Source: Asticcacaulis sp. UBA2476 (lineage in GTDB: Bacteria; Pseudomonadota; Alphaproteobacteria; Caulobacterales; Caulobacteraceae). Taken from it: a DNA stretch of 35,922 nucleotides. The stretch spans positions 1 to 35,922 of the forward strand of contig DDPE01000017.1 of the NCBI GenBank assembly GCA_002342035.1, given 5' to 3'. A program made the translations under genes and the position numbers. Position 1 is the stretch's first letter. The number at the start of each line of letters is the position of its first letter. Below, piece by piece: positions 1-7,150 of this stretch. A model generated the notes under the pieces. That model was not told the DNA's origin and did not search any database. It was given only the letters and a program-made list of their open reading frames with translations.

Positions 1-808
1 CGTCGATATGGGTCATGGCACCGCTCAGATCACCCTGATTGAGCCGCAGTTCGGCGCGGCGCAGGGTGGCATCAACATCGCTGCCTTCGACGCGGTTGAG
101 GGGGCGGATGGAGATGATCGAGCCGAGCGTATCGAGCATGCCGGTCCAGATGGTGCTGCGGTCTTCGGGGGCCTTGACCGTGGCGTGGGCCTTGGCGGCA
201 TAGGCCGGGAATTCGATGGCCAGCGCCGCTTCGGACATGACACCCTTGTCGGCATGGGGGCGTAAGGCGGCCAGTGGTGCCGGGTCGATCAGGGTTCGCT
301 CAGCCGCCGTCAATTGGGCGGAAAACGGCTGGGCGCTGCGGGCCGCCAGTTGCAGGGCGGTGGCCGCTTCGACGGCGGCGGCGGCAGAGGTGACTTCACG
401 CTGGCGGGCTTCGAGTTCATCAATGCGCTGCGACAAACGTGCCAAAGCCGAAGGGTCGCTGTAGACCGGGGCGGCGGGCGCGTCGATGGTTGGCGTGGTC
501 GTCTGCGCAGTTGTGGGGTTGGCCGCAGGCACGGGCGCTTTGAGCGCCTGAACCTGGGCGCGCAATTCGGCAATCGCGGCCTGAGTTTGCACATCGGTCG
601 CAGGCGCGGATTTGCCGCCCACATCCTTGAATATGCCCAGCCCCATGAACACAAAGGCTGCCACAATAAACAGCAGCGGTATGGCGATGGCGATCATCAG
701 CGGCGTGCGCGCCCATTTTTCTTTCAGGACGGCGCGGCTGTTTTGATTGGCCGCATCAGGCCCTGAAGGCGGTAGGGTATCAACAGGTATTGTATCCGGG
801 TCAGTCAT
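1..808 (-). CDS. Mic60/mitofilin-like inner membrane protein (partial, C-terminus beyond window)
   Basis: The reading frame opens at ATG 808 on the minus strand and stays open to the window edge, giving about 269 residues without a stop. The N-terminus is a short polar Pro/Asp-rich segment. A positively charged stretch (KEKWAR) precedes one transmembrane helix at about residues 38-58 (MIAIAIPLLFIVAAFVFMGL). An Ala/Pro/Thr-rich linker and a coiled-coil-prone region (LARLSQRIDELEARQREV) follow, then a helical domain. One N-terminal TM segment followed by coiled coil is the layout of the alphaproteobacterial mitofilin family (COG4223), whose members sit beside hemC and hemD. The mitochondrial homologue shapes cristae junctions; a bacterial role in envelope organisation is inferred from that family. 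The call rests on layout and neighbourhood, not on a diagnostic motif, and the conserved C-terminal mitofilin signature is outside the window. Confidence 0.65.
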   Translation of the reverse strand, partial: MTDPDTIPVDTLPPSGPDAANQNSRAVLKEKWARTPLMIAIAIPLLFIVAAFVFMGLGIFKDVGGKSAPATDVQTQAAIAELRAQVQALKAPVPAANPTTAQTTTPTIDAPAAPVYSDPSALARLSQRIDELEARQREVTSAAAAVEAATALQLAARSAQPFSAQLTAAERTLIDPAPLAALRPHADKGVMSEAALAIEFPAYAAKAHATVKAPEDRSTIWTGMLDTLGSIISIRPLNRVEGSDVDATLRRAELRLNQGDLSGAMTHID

Positions 809-846
809 CAAGGCTTCGCGTATCTTTAAAGGGTTAGAGCGTTTTC

Positions 847-870
847 CCAATAAGTGTCTTCACTTATTGG
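847..870. repeat. Perfect 10-bp hairpin between hemD and the mic60-like gene
   Basis: CCAATAAGTG (847-856) and CACTTATTGG (861-870) are perfect inverted copies around a 4-base loop. Just outside are TTAGAGCG (834-841) and GAAAGAGCG, so the unit opens with the same TTAGAGC motif as the larger palindrome at 897-938. It lies in the spacer between two genes transcribed in the same direction. Possible roles are an attenuating or mRNA-stabilising stem, or a remnant of a mobile repeat. Confidence 0.7.
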
Positions 871-896
871 ATAAGAAAGAGCGACCAAACAAATAT

Positions 897-938
897 TTAG
901 AGCATATTTCGGATCAATTTGATCGAAATATGCTCTAA
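897..938. repeat. 42-bp near-perfect palindrome overlapping the hemD stop codon
   Basis: TTAGAGCATATTTCG (897-911) and CGAAATATGCTCTAA (924-938) are perfect 15-base inverted arms. Between them is a second inner dyad, ATCAA-T-TTGAT, with one unpaired G at 912. The hemD stop codon (complement of 935-937) lies inside the right arm. Read on the minus strand this is a strong stem at the end of hemD, upstream of the mic60-like gene. There is no long T run after it, so simple intrinsic termination is doubtful. Confidence 0.75.
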
Positions 939-1678
939 CGCGGGATATCGCTCAGGAGCATAAGCATAGAGGCTTCGTCTGGGAACTGCGAAATCAGCAC
1001 ATTGGGTGAAATTTCAGACACATTTTCGCGTTCGGCCTCACCAGAGGCGGTTTCCGGTTCGTTAAGGCCAGCGATCAACGCCTCAGCGCAGGCTTTGGAA
1101 ATAGCTATAAACGACAGGCGTTTTACGGTCTCAGGGCTCATTTTTGTGCGCAGCATTTCGCCGATAAACCGTGCCGCTTTTGCGGAATGCAGCAGGATGA
1201 TATCTATACTCTCTACGGCGTTCAGCGCCGTATCGGGCGTGATGGTGACTGTACGATAGAGCGGTAATTCGTGCGCGCTAATGCCTGCGTCAGTCAGCCA
1301 CTGCGCCAGAGGAGCAGCCGGTATTTCAGGGGCGCAGATGATCACGGACTGCGGCCTGTGTTGGCGGATCAGATCGAACAGGGCGGCGGCATCACCCGCC
1401 GCACTCAGCACCGTAGAGAAACCATGATCGCGAGCCGCCTCGGCGGTAGCATCGCCAACACAAAACGCTGTCACATTTCGTAAGGCATAGGTCTTGGCGA
1501 AAATTTCAACGGCGCTGCGGCTGGTGAAGGCTATGGCGTCAAACCCCTCACTGAGCGGCGGCGCGCGCAGGCGCTCGACCTTAAGCACGGGGTCGATCAC
1601 CGTCTCGAACCCCAGCGTCTCAACCGCGGCGGCGGTCTTGTGCGCCCGGTTGGCCGTCCGCGTGACCCACACCTTCAT
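935..1678 (-). CDS. hemD: Uroporphyrinogen-III synthase
   Basis: This 247-residue protein starts MKVWVTRTANRAHKTA, the usual HemD opening (a short beta strand followed by TR and a helix). It contains the family signatures AIAFTSRSAVEIFAK, FCVGDATAEAA near residue 90 and ILLHSAKAARFIGE near residue 160. HemD cyclises hydroxymethylbilane with inversion of ring D to give uroporphyrinogen III, the branch point to haem, sirohaem and cobalamin, in the cytosol. It begins 3 bases after the hemC stop on the same strand, so the two consecutive haem-pathway enzymes are surely co-transcribed. HemD proteins diverge strongly in sequence, so the position after hemC is part of the evidence. The last 30 residues are Ser/Glu-rich. 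Confidence 0.92.
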   Translation of the reverse strand: MKVWVTRTANRAHKTAAAVETLGFETVIDPVLKVERLRAPPLSEGFDAIAFTSRSAVEIFAKTYALRNVTAFCVGDATAEAARDHGFSTVLSAAGDAAALFDLIRQHRPQSVIICAPEIPAAPLAQWLTDAGISAHELPLYRTVTITPDTALNAVESIDIILLHSAKAARFIGEMLRTKMSPETVKRLSFIAISKACAEALIAGLNEPETASGEAERENVSEISPNVLISQFPDEASMLMLLSDIPR

Positions 1679-1681
1679 GGC

Positions 1682-2626
1682 CTAACCCAGATACTGAATG
1701 AGGTCATCGCCCGCCTCATCGCGGATTTCGTGCCCCAACCGGATGCCCAGAGTGCGCGCGCTTTCGACCGTCGGATTGGCCAGTTTCGCCCGCCGCTGCC
1801 AGCGGGTTGTGCCATTGGCGCTTAAGGCTTCCGTGAACAGGGTCAGGGTGTGATCATCGCTAAGTTTCGCATAGGCGCCCACCGCTGTGCGGCACGAAGC
1901 CTCCAGCGCCTCCAGCGCACCGCGTTCGGCCGAAATGCAGATATGGGTCGGCACATGGTGCAGTTTTCTGATCCAGTCCTGATCAATATCGGCGGTGCGG
2001 CACTGCACCGCTAAAGCGCCCTGACCGGGGGCGCAGGCGAACTGATCAGGATCGATATAGGATCGGATATGATGCGACAGGCTTAAGCGGTTCAATCCGG
2101 CTGCGGCCAAAAGGATGGCGTCGCAGTCACCGGCCTCAAGCTTTTTCAGGCGGGTATCGACATTGCCGCGCAACATGACGACCTCGATATCGGGGCGCAC
2201 GTTTAGCGCCTGAGCCTGACGGCGCAGGCTGGCGGTGCCGAGTTTCGCACCCGCAGGCATATCCATAAGGCTTTGATAGTTCACGCTGACAAAGGCATCG
2301 CGCGGGTCTTCGCGTACCGGAAAGACGGCAATGCTTAAGCCCTCAACCTCATTGGCCGGCATGTCTTTGAGCGAATGGACAGCAACATCGATATCGCCGC
2401 GCAGCAGAGCATCCTCGATTTCCTTGGTGAACAATTGCTTGCCGCCCGCCTCGATCAGGCGGCGGTCCTGAATGCGGTCGCCCTGAGTCGAAATGATGAC
2501 AAGCGGGGCGATCTCATCGGCGCGGGCCACATCTTCGCCTAGAGCCGCGACGATCTGACGCTGGACGAGGCCGCATTGGGTGGTGGCCAGTTTGGAGCCG
2601 CGGGTGCCGATTTTCAGTCGTGTCAT
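1682..2626 (-). CDS. hemC: Porphobilinogen deaminase (hydroxymethylbilane synthase)
   Basis: This 314-residue protein has full family length. The start MTRLKIGTRGSKLATTQ is typical (strand, then GTRGSxLA). The catalytic aspartate is in VAVHSLKDMP (D88). The arginines that hold the growing polypyrrole are in LGTASLRRQAQ and LRGNVDTRL. The cysteine that binds the dipyrromethane cofactor is C245 in LEASCRTAVGAYA. The enzyme joins four porphobilinogens into hydroxymethylbilane, which HemD next door then cyclises. hemC is the first gene of the leftward hemC-hemD set and is divergent from tsaD across a 101-base spacer that must hold both promoters. Confidence 0.97.
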   Translation of the reverse strand: MTRLKIGTRGSKLATTQCGLVQRQIVAALGEDVARADEIAPLVIISTQGDRIQDRRLIEAGGKQLFTKEIEDALLRGDIDVAVHSLKDMPANEVEGLSIAVFPVREDPRDAFVSVNYQSLMDMPAGAKLGTASLRRQAQALNVRPDIEVVMLRGNVDTRLKKLEAGDCDAILLAAAGLNRLSLSHHIRSYIDPDQFACAPGQGALAVQCRTADIDQDWIRKLHHVPTHICISAERGALEALEASCRTAVGAYAKLSDDHTLTLFTEALSANGTTRWQRRAKLANPTVESARTLGIRLGHEIRDEAGDDLIQYLG

Positions 2627-2699
2627 GAGGTGTTTAACTCAAAAAAGCTGGCAAAACGCTTGACGCACGCCCATCTGACGGGAAAGACAGTGGCCAATC

Positions 2700-2705
2700 T
2701 ATAAT
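2700..2705 (+). promoter_or_regulatory. Possible -10 element for tsaD
   Basis: TATAAT at 2700-2705 lies 22 bases upstream of the tsaD ATG. The best -35-like hexamer, CTGACG at 2675-2680, is 19 bases away, which is long. Only the -10 match is good, so this is a weak promoter call. Confidence 0.35.
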
Positions 2706-2727
2706 ATGTACCCGTTACAAGAGCCTT

Positions 2728-3900
2728 ATGACCTTAGCAATCTCCGATCCATCGCAAAAGCCCGCACCGGACGATGACCTGTGCGTGCCTGACCTTTGCG
2801 TGTTAGGGGTGGAATCAAGCTGTGATGAAACCGCCGTATCAGTGGTGCGCAAGCGGAGCGGGCAGGTCGAGGTCTTGTCGTCGGTCATCCATTCCCAGAT
2901 CGCCGCCCATGCGGTTTACGGTGGGGTGGTGCCGGAAATCGCCGCCCGCTCCCATGTCGAGACCATCGACGACCTGTGCCGCCGGGCATTATCTGAGGCC
3001 AAAACCAAAGGCTTTGATGAGGCGGAGTTAGATGCGGTCGCCGCCACCGCCGGTCCGGGTCTGATCGGCGGGGTAATGGTCGGATTGTCGTTCGCCAAGG
3101 GCTTTGCGCTGGCGCGCGGTCTGCCGCTGATCGGGGTCAATCACCTGGAGGGCCATGCCCTGTCGCCGCTTTTGGCCGAGCCGGTGGCGTTTCCCTATCT
3201 GCTGCTGCTGGTTTCCGGCGGCCATTGTCAGTTGCTCAACGTGCGCGGCGTCGGGGATTATGAGCGGCTGGGCACCACTATCGACGACGCGGCGGGCGAA
3301 GCGTTCGATAAGATCGCTAAGGTGTTAGGGCTGGGCTATCCCGGCGGGCCAGCGCTGGAAAAATGTGCCGCTGACGGCAATGCCACGCGGTTTGTTTTGC
3401 CGCGCGCGCTATTGGGGCGCAAAGACTGCGATTTCTCATTTTCGGGCCTGAAAACCGCCGCTGCCAAGGTTGCCACCGATCAGGTCAAGACCCCGCAGGA
3501 TCGCGCCGATCTGTGTGCTTCGGTGCAGGCCGCGATCGCCCGACAACTGTGTGAGCGATCGGAGCGGGCCATGGCAGCTTTCGCGCGCGGTGAGGCCAAA
3601 CCGGCCTTTGTCGTGGCAGGCGGGGTGGCGGCGAATAAAACTGTGCGGGCCGAGCTTACTAAACTTGCGGATAAACATGGCTTTCGGTTCGTCGCCCCGC
3701 CGATGGCCTATTGCACCGACAACGCGGCTATGATTGCCTTGGCCGGACTGGAACGGTTCAGCCTGATGGATGCGGATGAGCGTGCTGACATGATGGGATC
3801 GATGGCGACGGTGGCGCGGCCGCGCTGGCCGCTGGATGAAGCGGCGGCGGCGGCGTCACCTGTCCATAAACTGAGCGGTCGCAAGGGAGCGAAGGCGTGA
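2728..3900 (+). CDS. tsaD: tRNA N6-adenosine threonylcarbamoyltransferase
   Basis: This protein of the Kae1/Qri7/TsaD family transfers threonylcarbamoyl from threonylcarbamoyl-AMP to A37 of ANN-decoding tRNAs, together with TsaB and TsaE. Seen in the sequence: LGVESSCDETAVSVV near residues 26-40, the metal-binding histidines H139 and H143 in NHLEGH, LLVSGGHCQL, and GGVAANK near the C-terminus with the later CTDNAAM motif. At 390 residues it is longer than usual because of an acidic N-terminal tail of about 23 residues and a basic Ala-rich C-terminal tail. Its TGA stop overlaps the gpsA GTG start (GTGA), so the two are translationally coupled. Confidence 0.96.
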   Translation: MTLAISDPSQKPAPDDDLCVPDLCVLGVESSCDETAVSVVRKRSGQVEVLSSVIHSQIAAHAVYGGVVPEIAARSHVETIDDLCRRALSEAKTKGFDEAELDAVAATAGPGLIGGVMVGLSFAKGFALARGLPLIGVNHLEGHALSPLLAEPVAFPYLLLLVSGGHCQLLNVRGVGDYERLGTTIDDAAGEAFDKIAKVLGLGYPGGPALEKCAADGNATRFVLPRALLGRKDCDFSFSGLKTAAAKVATDQVKTPQDRADLCASVQAAIARQLCERSERAMAAFARGEAKPAFVVAGGVAANKTVRAELTKLADKHGFRFVAPPMAYCTDNAAMIALAGLERFSLMDADERADMMGSMATVARPRWPLDEAAAAASPVHKLSGRKGAKA

Positions 3901-4919
3901 AAAAACTCAAACATGCGGACCATTTTGATCGCGTTGGCGTTATAGGCGCGGGAGCATGGGGTACGGCTCTGGCGCAGGTCTGCGCGCGCGCTGGCCGCGA
4001 GGTGATCTTGCAGGCCCGTGAGCTGGACGTGGTGGAATCGATCAACACGGCTCACCGCAATGAGATTTACCTGAAAGGCATCGACCTGTTGCCGCAGGTC
4101 AGGGCGACCGCCAACCTTAGCGATCTGGCCGATTGTGAGCTGATACTGGCGGTGCCGCCCGCCCAGCATATGCGGTCGACCTTAAAAGCCTTGGCACCGT
4201 TCATCAGCGACGGTGTGCCGATTGTGCTGTGTGCCAAGGGGGTCGAGCGCGGCACGGATGCTTTGATGAACGAAGTGCTTGCGGAAACCCTGCCTAATGC
4301 CACGCCCGCCGTCCTGTCGGGGCCAAGCTTTGCCGCCGAAGTGGCGCGGGGATTGCCTGCCGCCGTCACGCTAGCCTGTCCCGATGTCGATCTGGGCGCG
4401 CAGATTATTCATACATTGGCGACGCCGACGTTCAGGCCCTATCACTCGGATGACATGATTGGTGCGGAAGCCGCGGGCGCGCTGAAAAACGTGCTGGCCA
4501 TTGCCTGTGGCATTTCCGAAGGGCGCGGATTGGGCCGCAATGCCCATGCCGCCCTGATCACGCGCGGCTTTGCCGAGATTTTGCGCTTTGCCGTGGCTCT
4601 GGGGGCCAGATCCGAGACGGTGGCAGGGTTGTGCGGGCTGGGTGATCTGGTGCTGACCTGCTCATCGCCGCAGTCACGCAATATGAGTGTGGGCTTAGCA
4701 CTCGGCGGCGGGCAGACACTGGAACAGGCGCTGGCCGGTAAGGTCTCAGTCGCCGAAGGGGTCGAATCCGCCCCGGCCGTAGTGCATCTGGCGAAAAAGC
4801 TGGGGGTCGAACTGCCGATCTGCGAGGCGGTGGCTGCGATTCTGGCCGGTGAGGTTAATGTCGAGGACACGGTTTCGGCGCTTATGTCGCGGCCTTTGAA
4901 GTTTGAGACGGCTCTCTAA
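3897..4919 (+). CDS. gpsA: Glycerol-3-phosphate dehydrogenase [NAD(P)+]
   Basis: This enzyme reduces dihydroxyacetone phosphate to sn-glycerol-3-phosphate, the backbone for phospholipid synthesis. The dinucleotide-binding fold opens with VGVIGAGAWGTALAQ (residues 13-27). The catalytic lysines are K114 in LCAKGVERG and K197 in AAGALKNVLAIACG. The substrate loop LSGPSFAAEVARG and the signature GLCGLGDLVLTCSS are intact. The length of 340 residues is normal. Translation starts at GTG 3897, overlapping the tsaD stop by four bases. The short basic tail before the Rossmann fold is slightly longer than in most homologues. Confidence 0.97.
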   Translation: MKKLKHADHFDRVGVIGAGAWGTALAQVCARAGREVILQARELDVVESINTAHRNEIYLKGIDLLPQVRATANLSDLADCELILAVPPAQHMRSTLKALAPFISDGVPIVLCAKGVERGTDALMNEVLAETLPNATPAVLSGPSFAAEVARGLPAAVTLACPDVDLGAQIIHTLATPTFRPYHSDDMIGAEAAGALKNVLAIACGISEGRGLGRNAHAALITRGFAEILRFAVALGARSETVAGLCGLGDLVLTCSSPQSRNMSVGLALGGGQTLEQALAGKVSVAEGVESAPAVVHLAKKLGVELPICEAVAAILAGEVNVEDTVSALMSRPLKFETAL

Positions 4920-5053
4920 GAACCTCCCCTGTTGCAGGGGAGGAGACCGCAAGCGATAGCGCAGCGGTGGTGGGGTAAATGGCGGCAGTTTACCCCCTCT
5001 TTCATTTAAGCGGGGCTTAAATGAAAGCTCCCCCTGCAACAGGGGGAGTTCTT
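4919..5053. repeat. Modular four-hairpin intergenic repeat, copy A
   Basis: Four perfect hairpins follow one another. They are CCTCCCCTG/CAGGGGAGG (4923-4943), GGGGTAAA/TTTACCCC (4972-4996), CTTTCATTTAAGC/GCTTAAATGAAAG (13-base arms, 4999-5027) and CTCCCCCTG/CAGGGGGAG (5028-5048). The outer ends read TAAGAAC and GTTCTTA, so the whole element is also an inverted repeat. It fills the space between the convergent genes gpsA and the ATP-grasp gene, and the left end supplies the gpsA stop codon context. No ORF is inside. Related copies are at 6976-7130, 17396-17480 and 33391-33523. Confidence 0.85.
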
Positions 5054-5056
5054 AAG

Positions 5057-5935
5057 TCAATGACAGCCACAGCCGATATGCAGAGCAGCGGCGAAGGCTT
5101 TCGCTAACCGTTCGGGCGCGCCGTCGTCATATTTTAAGTACAGATCAGGCTCGATCAGTTCTAACTCCATCAGGCAGAACCGGCCCTGATCGTCGCGCAC
5201 CATATCGACGCGGGCATAAAGCACGCTATCACGGCCCACAAAATCAAGCGCCTCATGGGCCAGTTGCAGGGCCTCTTCCGGCGCAGTTTCAACCCGCAGA
5301 TGGGCGTCGTAATCGGGCTGTGAGCGGAAATCACCGGCCTTGGGCGTTTTCAGCACGGCATGGGAAAAGTCTCCGCCAAAAAATAGCAGCGACCATTCGC
5401 CCTCAGTCTGAATGGCGCGCATCAGCGGCTGGATCATGGCCTCGGCAGGCGGGGCATCCACAGGCACATCAGCGCCTTCCCAGATCAGGGTATTCTTGGC
5501 CCCAGCCGATACCACGGGTTTAAGTACCAAAGCCTCCTGACCAAAATCCGCGCGGGCAGCGGCCATGTTTTCCAGCGTCAACTGGTCGACAAAGGCGGTT
5601 GGAATGGTGCGCACCCCGGCCTGCGCCAGATCACGCAGGTAACGCTTATCGACATTCCAGGCCACGATCTCAGCCGGGTTCAGCAGACGGTGGCCTTTGG
5701 CCTTGATCTGGGCCAAGGTGCGCTTGAAATCATCGGGGGCATTATGATAGCCCCACGCCACCAGCGGACAGATCAGATCATAGGGCGTGGTGACCGGCTC
5801 AGACCACGGTTGATCGAATACATCCAGATCGAGATCGTACAGCGCTTCCCGCAGTGCCTCCAGCACATAGGGCCAGCGGCCATGATGGGACGGGTGGTCA
5901 GGGTTTGGGGTCAGGATCAATAAAGACTTGCTCAT
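5057..5935 (-). CDS. ATP-grasp family ligase (RimK/glutathione synthetase type), substrate unknown
   Basis: This cytosolic protein of 292 residues (from MSKSLLILTPN) has the ATP-grasp layout. An N-terminal substrate domain is followed by an ATP-binding lysine region (ALVLKPVVSAGAKNT), a hinge with MIQPLMRAIQTEGEWSL, and a C-terminal metal-binding stretch (YARVDMVRDDQGRF, then LMELELIEPDLYL) with the usual Asp and Glu ligands. It resembles the glutathione synthetase-like/RimK-like ligases (COG0189) that join a carboxylate to an amine using ATP. The neighbours do not reveal the substrate. Start 5935 is chosen over 5953 because MSKS directly precedes the first beta strand; neither start has a clear ribosome site. 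It is divergent from the PfkB kinase with only 49 bases between, so their promoters must overlap. Confidence 0.8.
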   Translation of the reverse strand: MSKSLLILTPNPDHPSHHGRWPYVLEALREALYDLDLDVFDQPWSEPVTTPYDLICPLVAWGYHNAPDDFKRTLAQIKAKGHRLLNPAEIVAWNVDKRYLRDLAQAGVRTIPTAFVDQLTLENMAAARADFGQEALVLKPVVSAGAKNTLIWEGADVPVDAPPAEAMIQPLMRAIQTEGEWSLLFFGGDFSHAVLKTPKAGDFRSQPDYDAHLRVETAPEEALQLAHEALDFVGRDSVLYARVDMVRDDQGRFCLMELELIEPDLYLKYDDGAPERLAKAFAAALHIGCGCH

Positions 5936-5984
5936 GAGGCGTTTTATGCGCATGAGGATTGAAAAATCAAACGGATATTATTTC

Positions 5985-6977
5985 ATGACTGCTCCCTATG
6001 ATGTCACCGCCGTTGGCCACGCCATTGTCGATGTTCTGGCACCGGCCGACGACGCGTTTCTGGCCGCGCAAAATCTGGCCAAGGGGGCGATGACCCTGAT
6101 TGATCAGGATCGGGCCCTGAGCCTTTACGGCGTCATGGCGCAGGCGGAACTGGCGTCAGGTGGATCGGCCGGCAATACCATCGCCGGGGCAGCGTCGCTG
6201 GGCGGCAAATGCGGCTATATCGGTAAGGTCGCCGATGACGAACTCGGTAAGGTTTTCCGCCACGATATGAAGGCGCAGGGCGTACATTTTGACACTGCGT
6301 TGCTGAATGAAGGTCTGGCGACGGGGCGTTGCCTGATCAACATCACGCCGGATGCCCAGCGTACTATGGCGACGTTCCTTGGAGCTGCGGCCAAGGTCGG
6401 CCCTGCAGATGTCGATGCAGCCCTTATTCAGGCGTCGAATATCGTCTATCTTGAGGGCTATCTGTTCGATACGCCGACCGGGCGCGAAGCCTTCGTCAAG
6501 GCGTCTGGGCTGGCGCGGGCCGCCGGTCGTAAGACGGCGATCACCATGTCGGACCGCTTTGTGGTCGATCGCTGGCGCGCGGATTTGCTGCCGTTCATTG
6601 ATCAGCATATCGACATCGTGTTCGCCAACGAAGATGAACTGCTGGCCATGTATGAGACGGAGGATTTCTTTGCCGCCCAAAGCGCGCTGCGGTCCAAGGT
6701 CGATCTGGCCTTTGTGACCCGTTCGGATCAGGGATCGGTGATCCTCACTAAGGATGACACGGTTCTGGTGCCGGTGTTTGATGTCGATACTCTGGTCGAT
6801 ACGACCGGGGCCGGTGATCAGTATGCGGCGGGGGCAATGTTTGGCCTGTCGCGTGGGCTTGATCTTTATACCTGCGGCCGTTTAGGCGCTATGGCCGCTG
6901 CCGAAGTTATCGGCCACTATGGCCCGCGCCCGTTGGTGTCGCTTAAGGACTTGGCCGGGCAATATGGACTGCTTTAA
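5985..6977 (+). CDS. PfkB-family carbohydrate kinase, probably adenosine kinase
   Basis: This 330-residue ribokinase-fold kinase has the N-terminal signature ASGGSAGNTIAGAASLGG, which contacts the nucleoside or sugar. The C-terminal PfkB signature is DTTGAGDQYAAG (residues 272-283), with catalytic base D278 and the anion-hole GAG. An early GHAIVDVLA and a VFANEDELLAM segment resemble bacterial adenosine kinase-like members, which phosphorylate adenosine to AMP. The exact substrate is an inference from overall resemblance. ATG 5985 (MTAPYDVTAVGHAIVD) is preferred to the upstream in-frame starts, because the upstream residues are unlike the family and overlap the divergent gene's control region. 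Its stop codon adjoins repeat copy B. Confidence 0.87.
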   Translation: MTAPYDVTAVGHAIVDVLAPADDAFLAAQNLAKGAMTLIDQDRALSLYGVMAQAELASGGSAGNTIAGAASLGGKCGYIGKVADDELGKVFRHDMKAQGVHFDTALLNEGLATGRCLINITPDAQRTMATFLGAAAKVGPADVDAALIQASNIVYLEGYLFDTPTGREAFVKASGLARAAGRKTAITMSDRFVVDRWRADLLPFIDQHIDIVFANEDELLAMYETEDFFAAQSALRSKVDLAFVTRSDQGSVILTKDDTVLVPVFDVDTLVDTTGAGDQYAAGAMFGLSRGLDLYTCGRLGAMAAAEVIGHYGPRPLVSLKDLAGQYGLL

Positions 6978-7130
6978 GAACTCCCCCTGCGGGGCCGCCC
7001 GCGCGGTGCAGGGGGAGCTTTCAATTAAGCGGAGCTTAAATGAAAGAGGGGGTAAACTTGCGACCGTTTACCCCACCACCACATCGCTTCGCTTGTGGTC
7101 CCCCTCCCCTGCAACAGGGGAGGTTCTAAG
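6976..7130. repeat. Modular four-hairpin intergenic repeat, copy B (inverted relative to A)
   Basis: The modules of copy A occur in reverse order. CTCCCCCTGC pairs with GCAGGGGGAG and carries a GC-rich insert between the arms. CTTTCAATTAAGC pairs with GCTTAAATGAAAG with one mismatch, then GGGGTAAAC with GTTTACCCC, and CTCCCCTG with CAGGGGAG near 7103-7122. The left boundary TAAGAAC contains the TAA stop of the kinase gene. The element again lies between convergent genes, here the kinase and the 2-hydroxyacid dehydrogenase. Short ORFs through it are repeat sequence, not genes. Confidence 0.85.
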
Positions 7131-7150
7131 AAGGGCTTTTCTCCGAGGCC

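Noticed and set aside
747..938. Short plus-strand ORF of 63 codons
   Set aside because: It runs through the start of the mic60-like gene and two palindromes; no ribosome site or family likeness.
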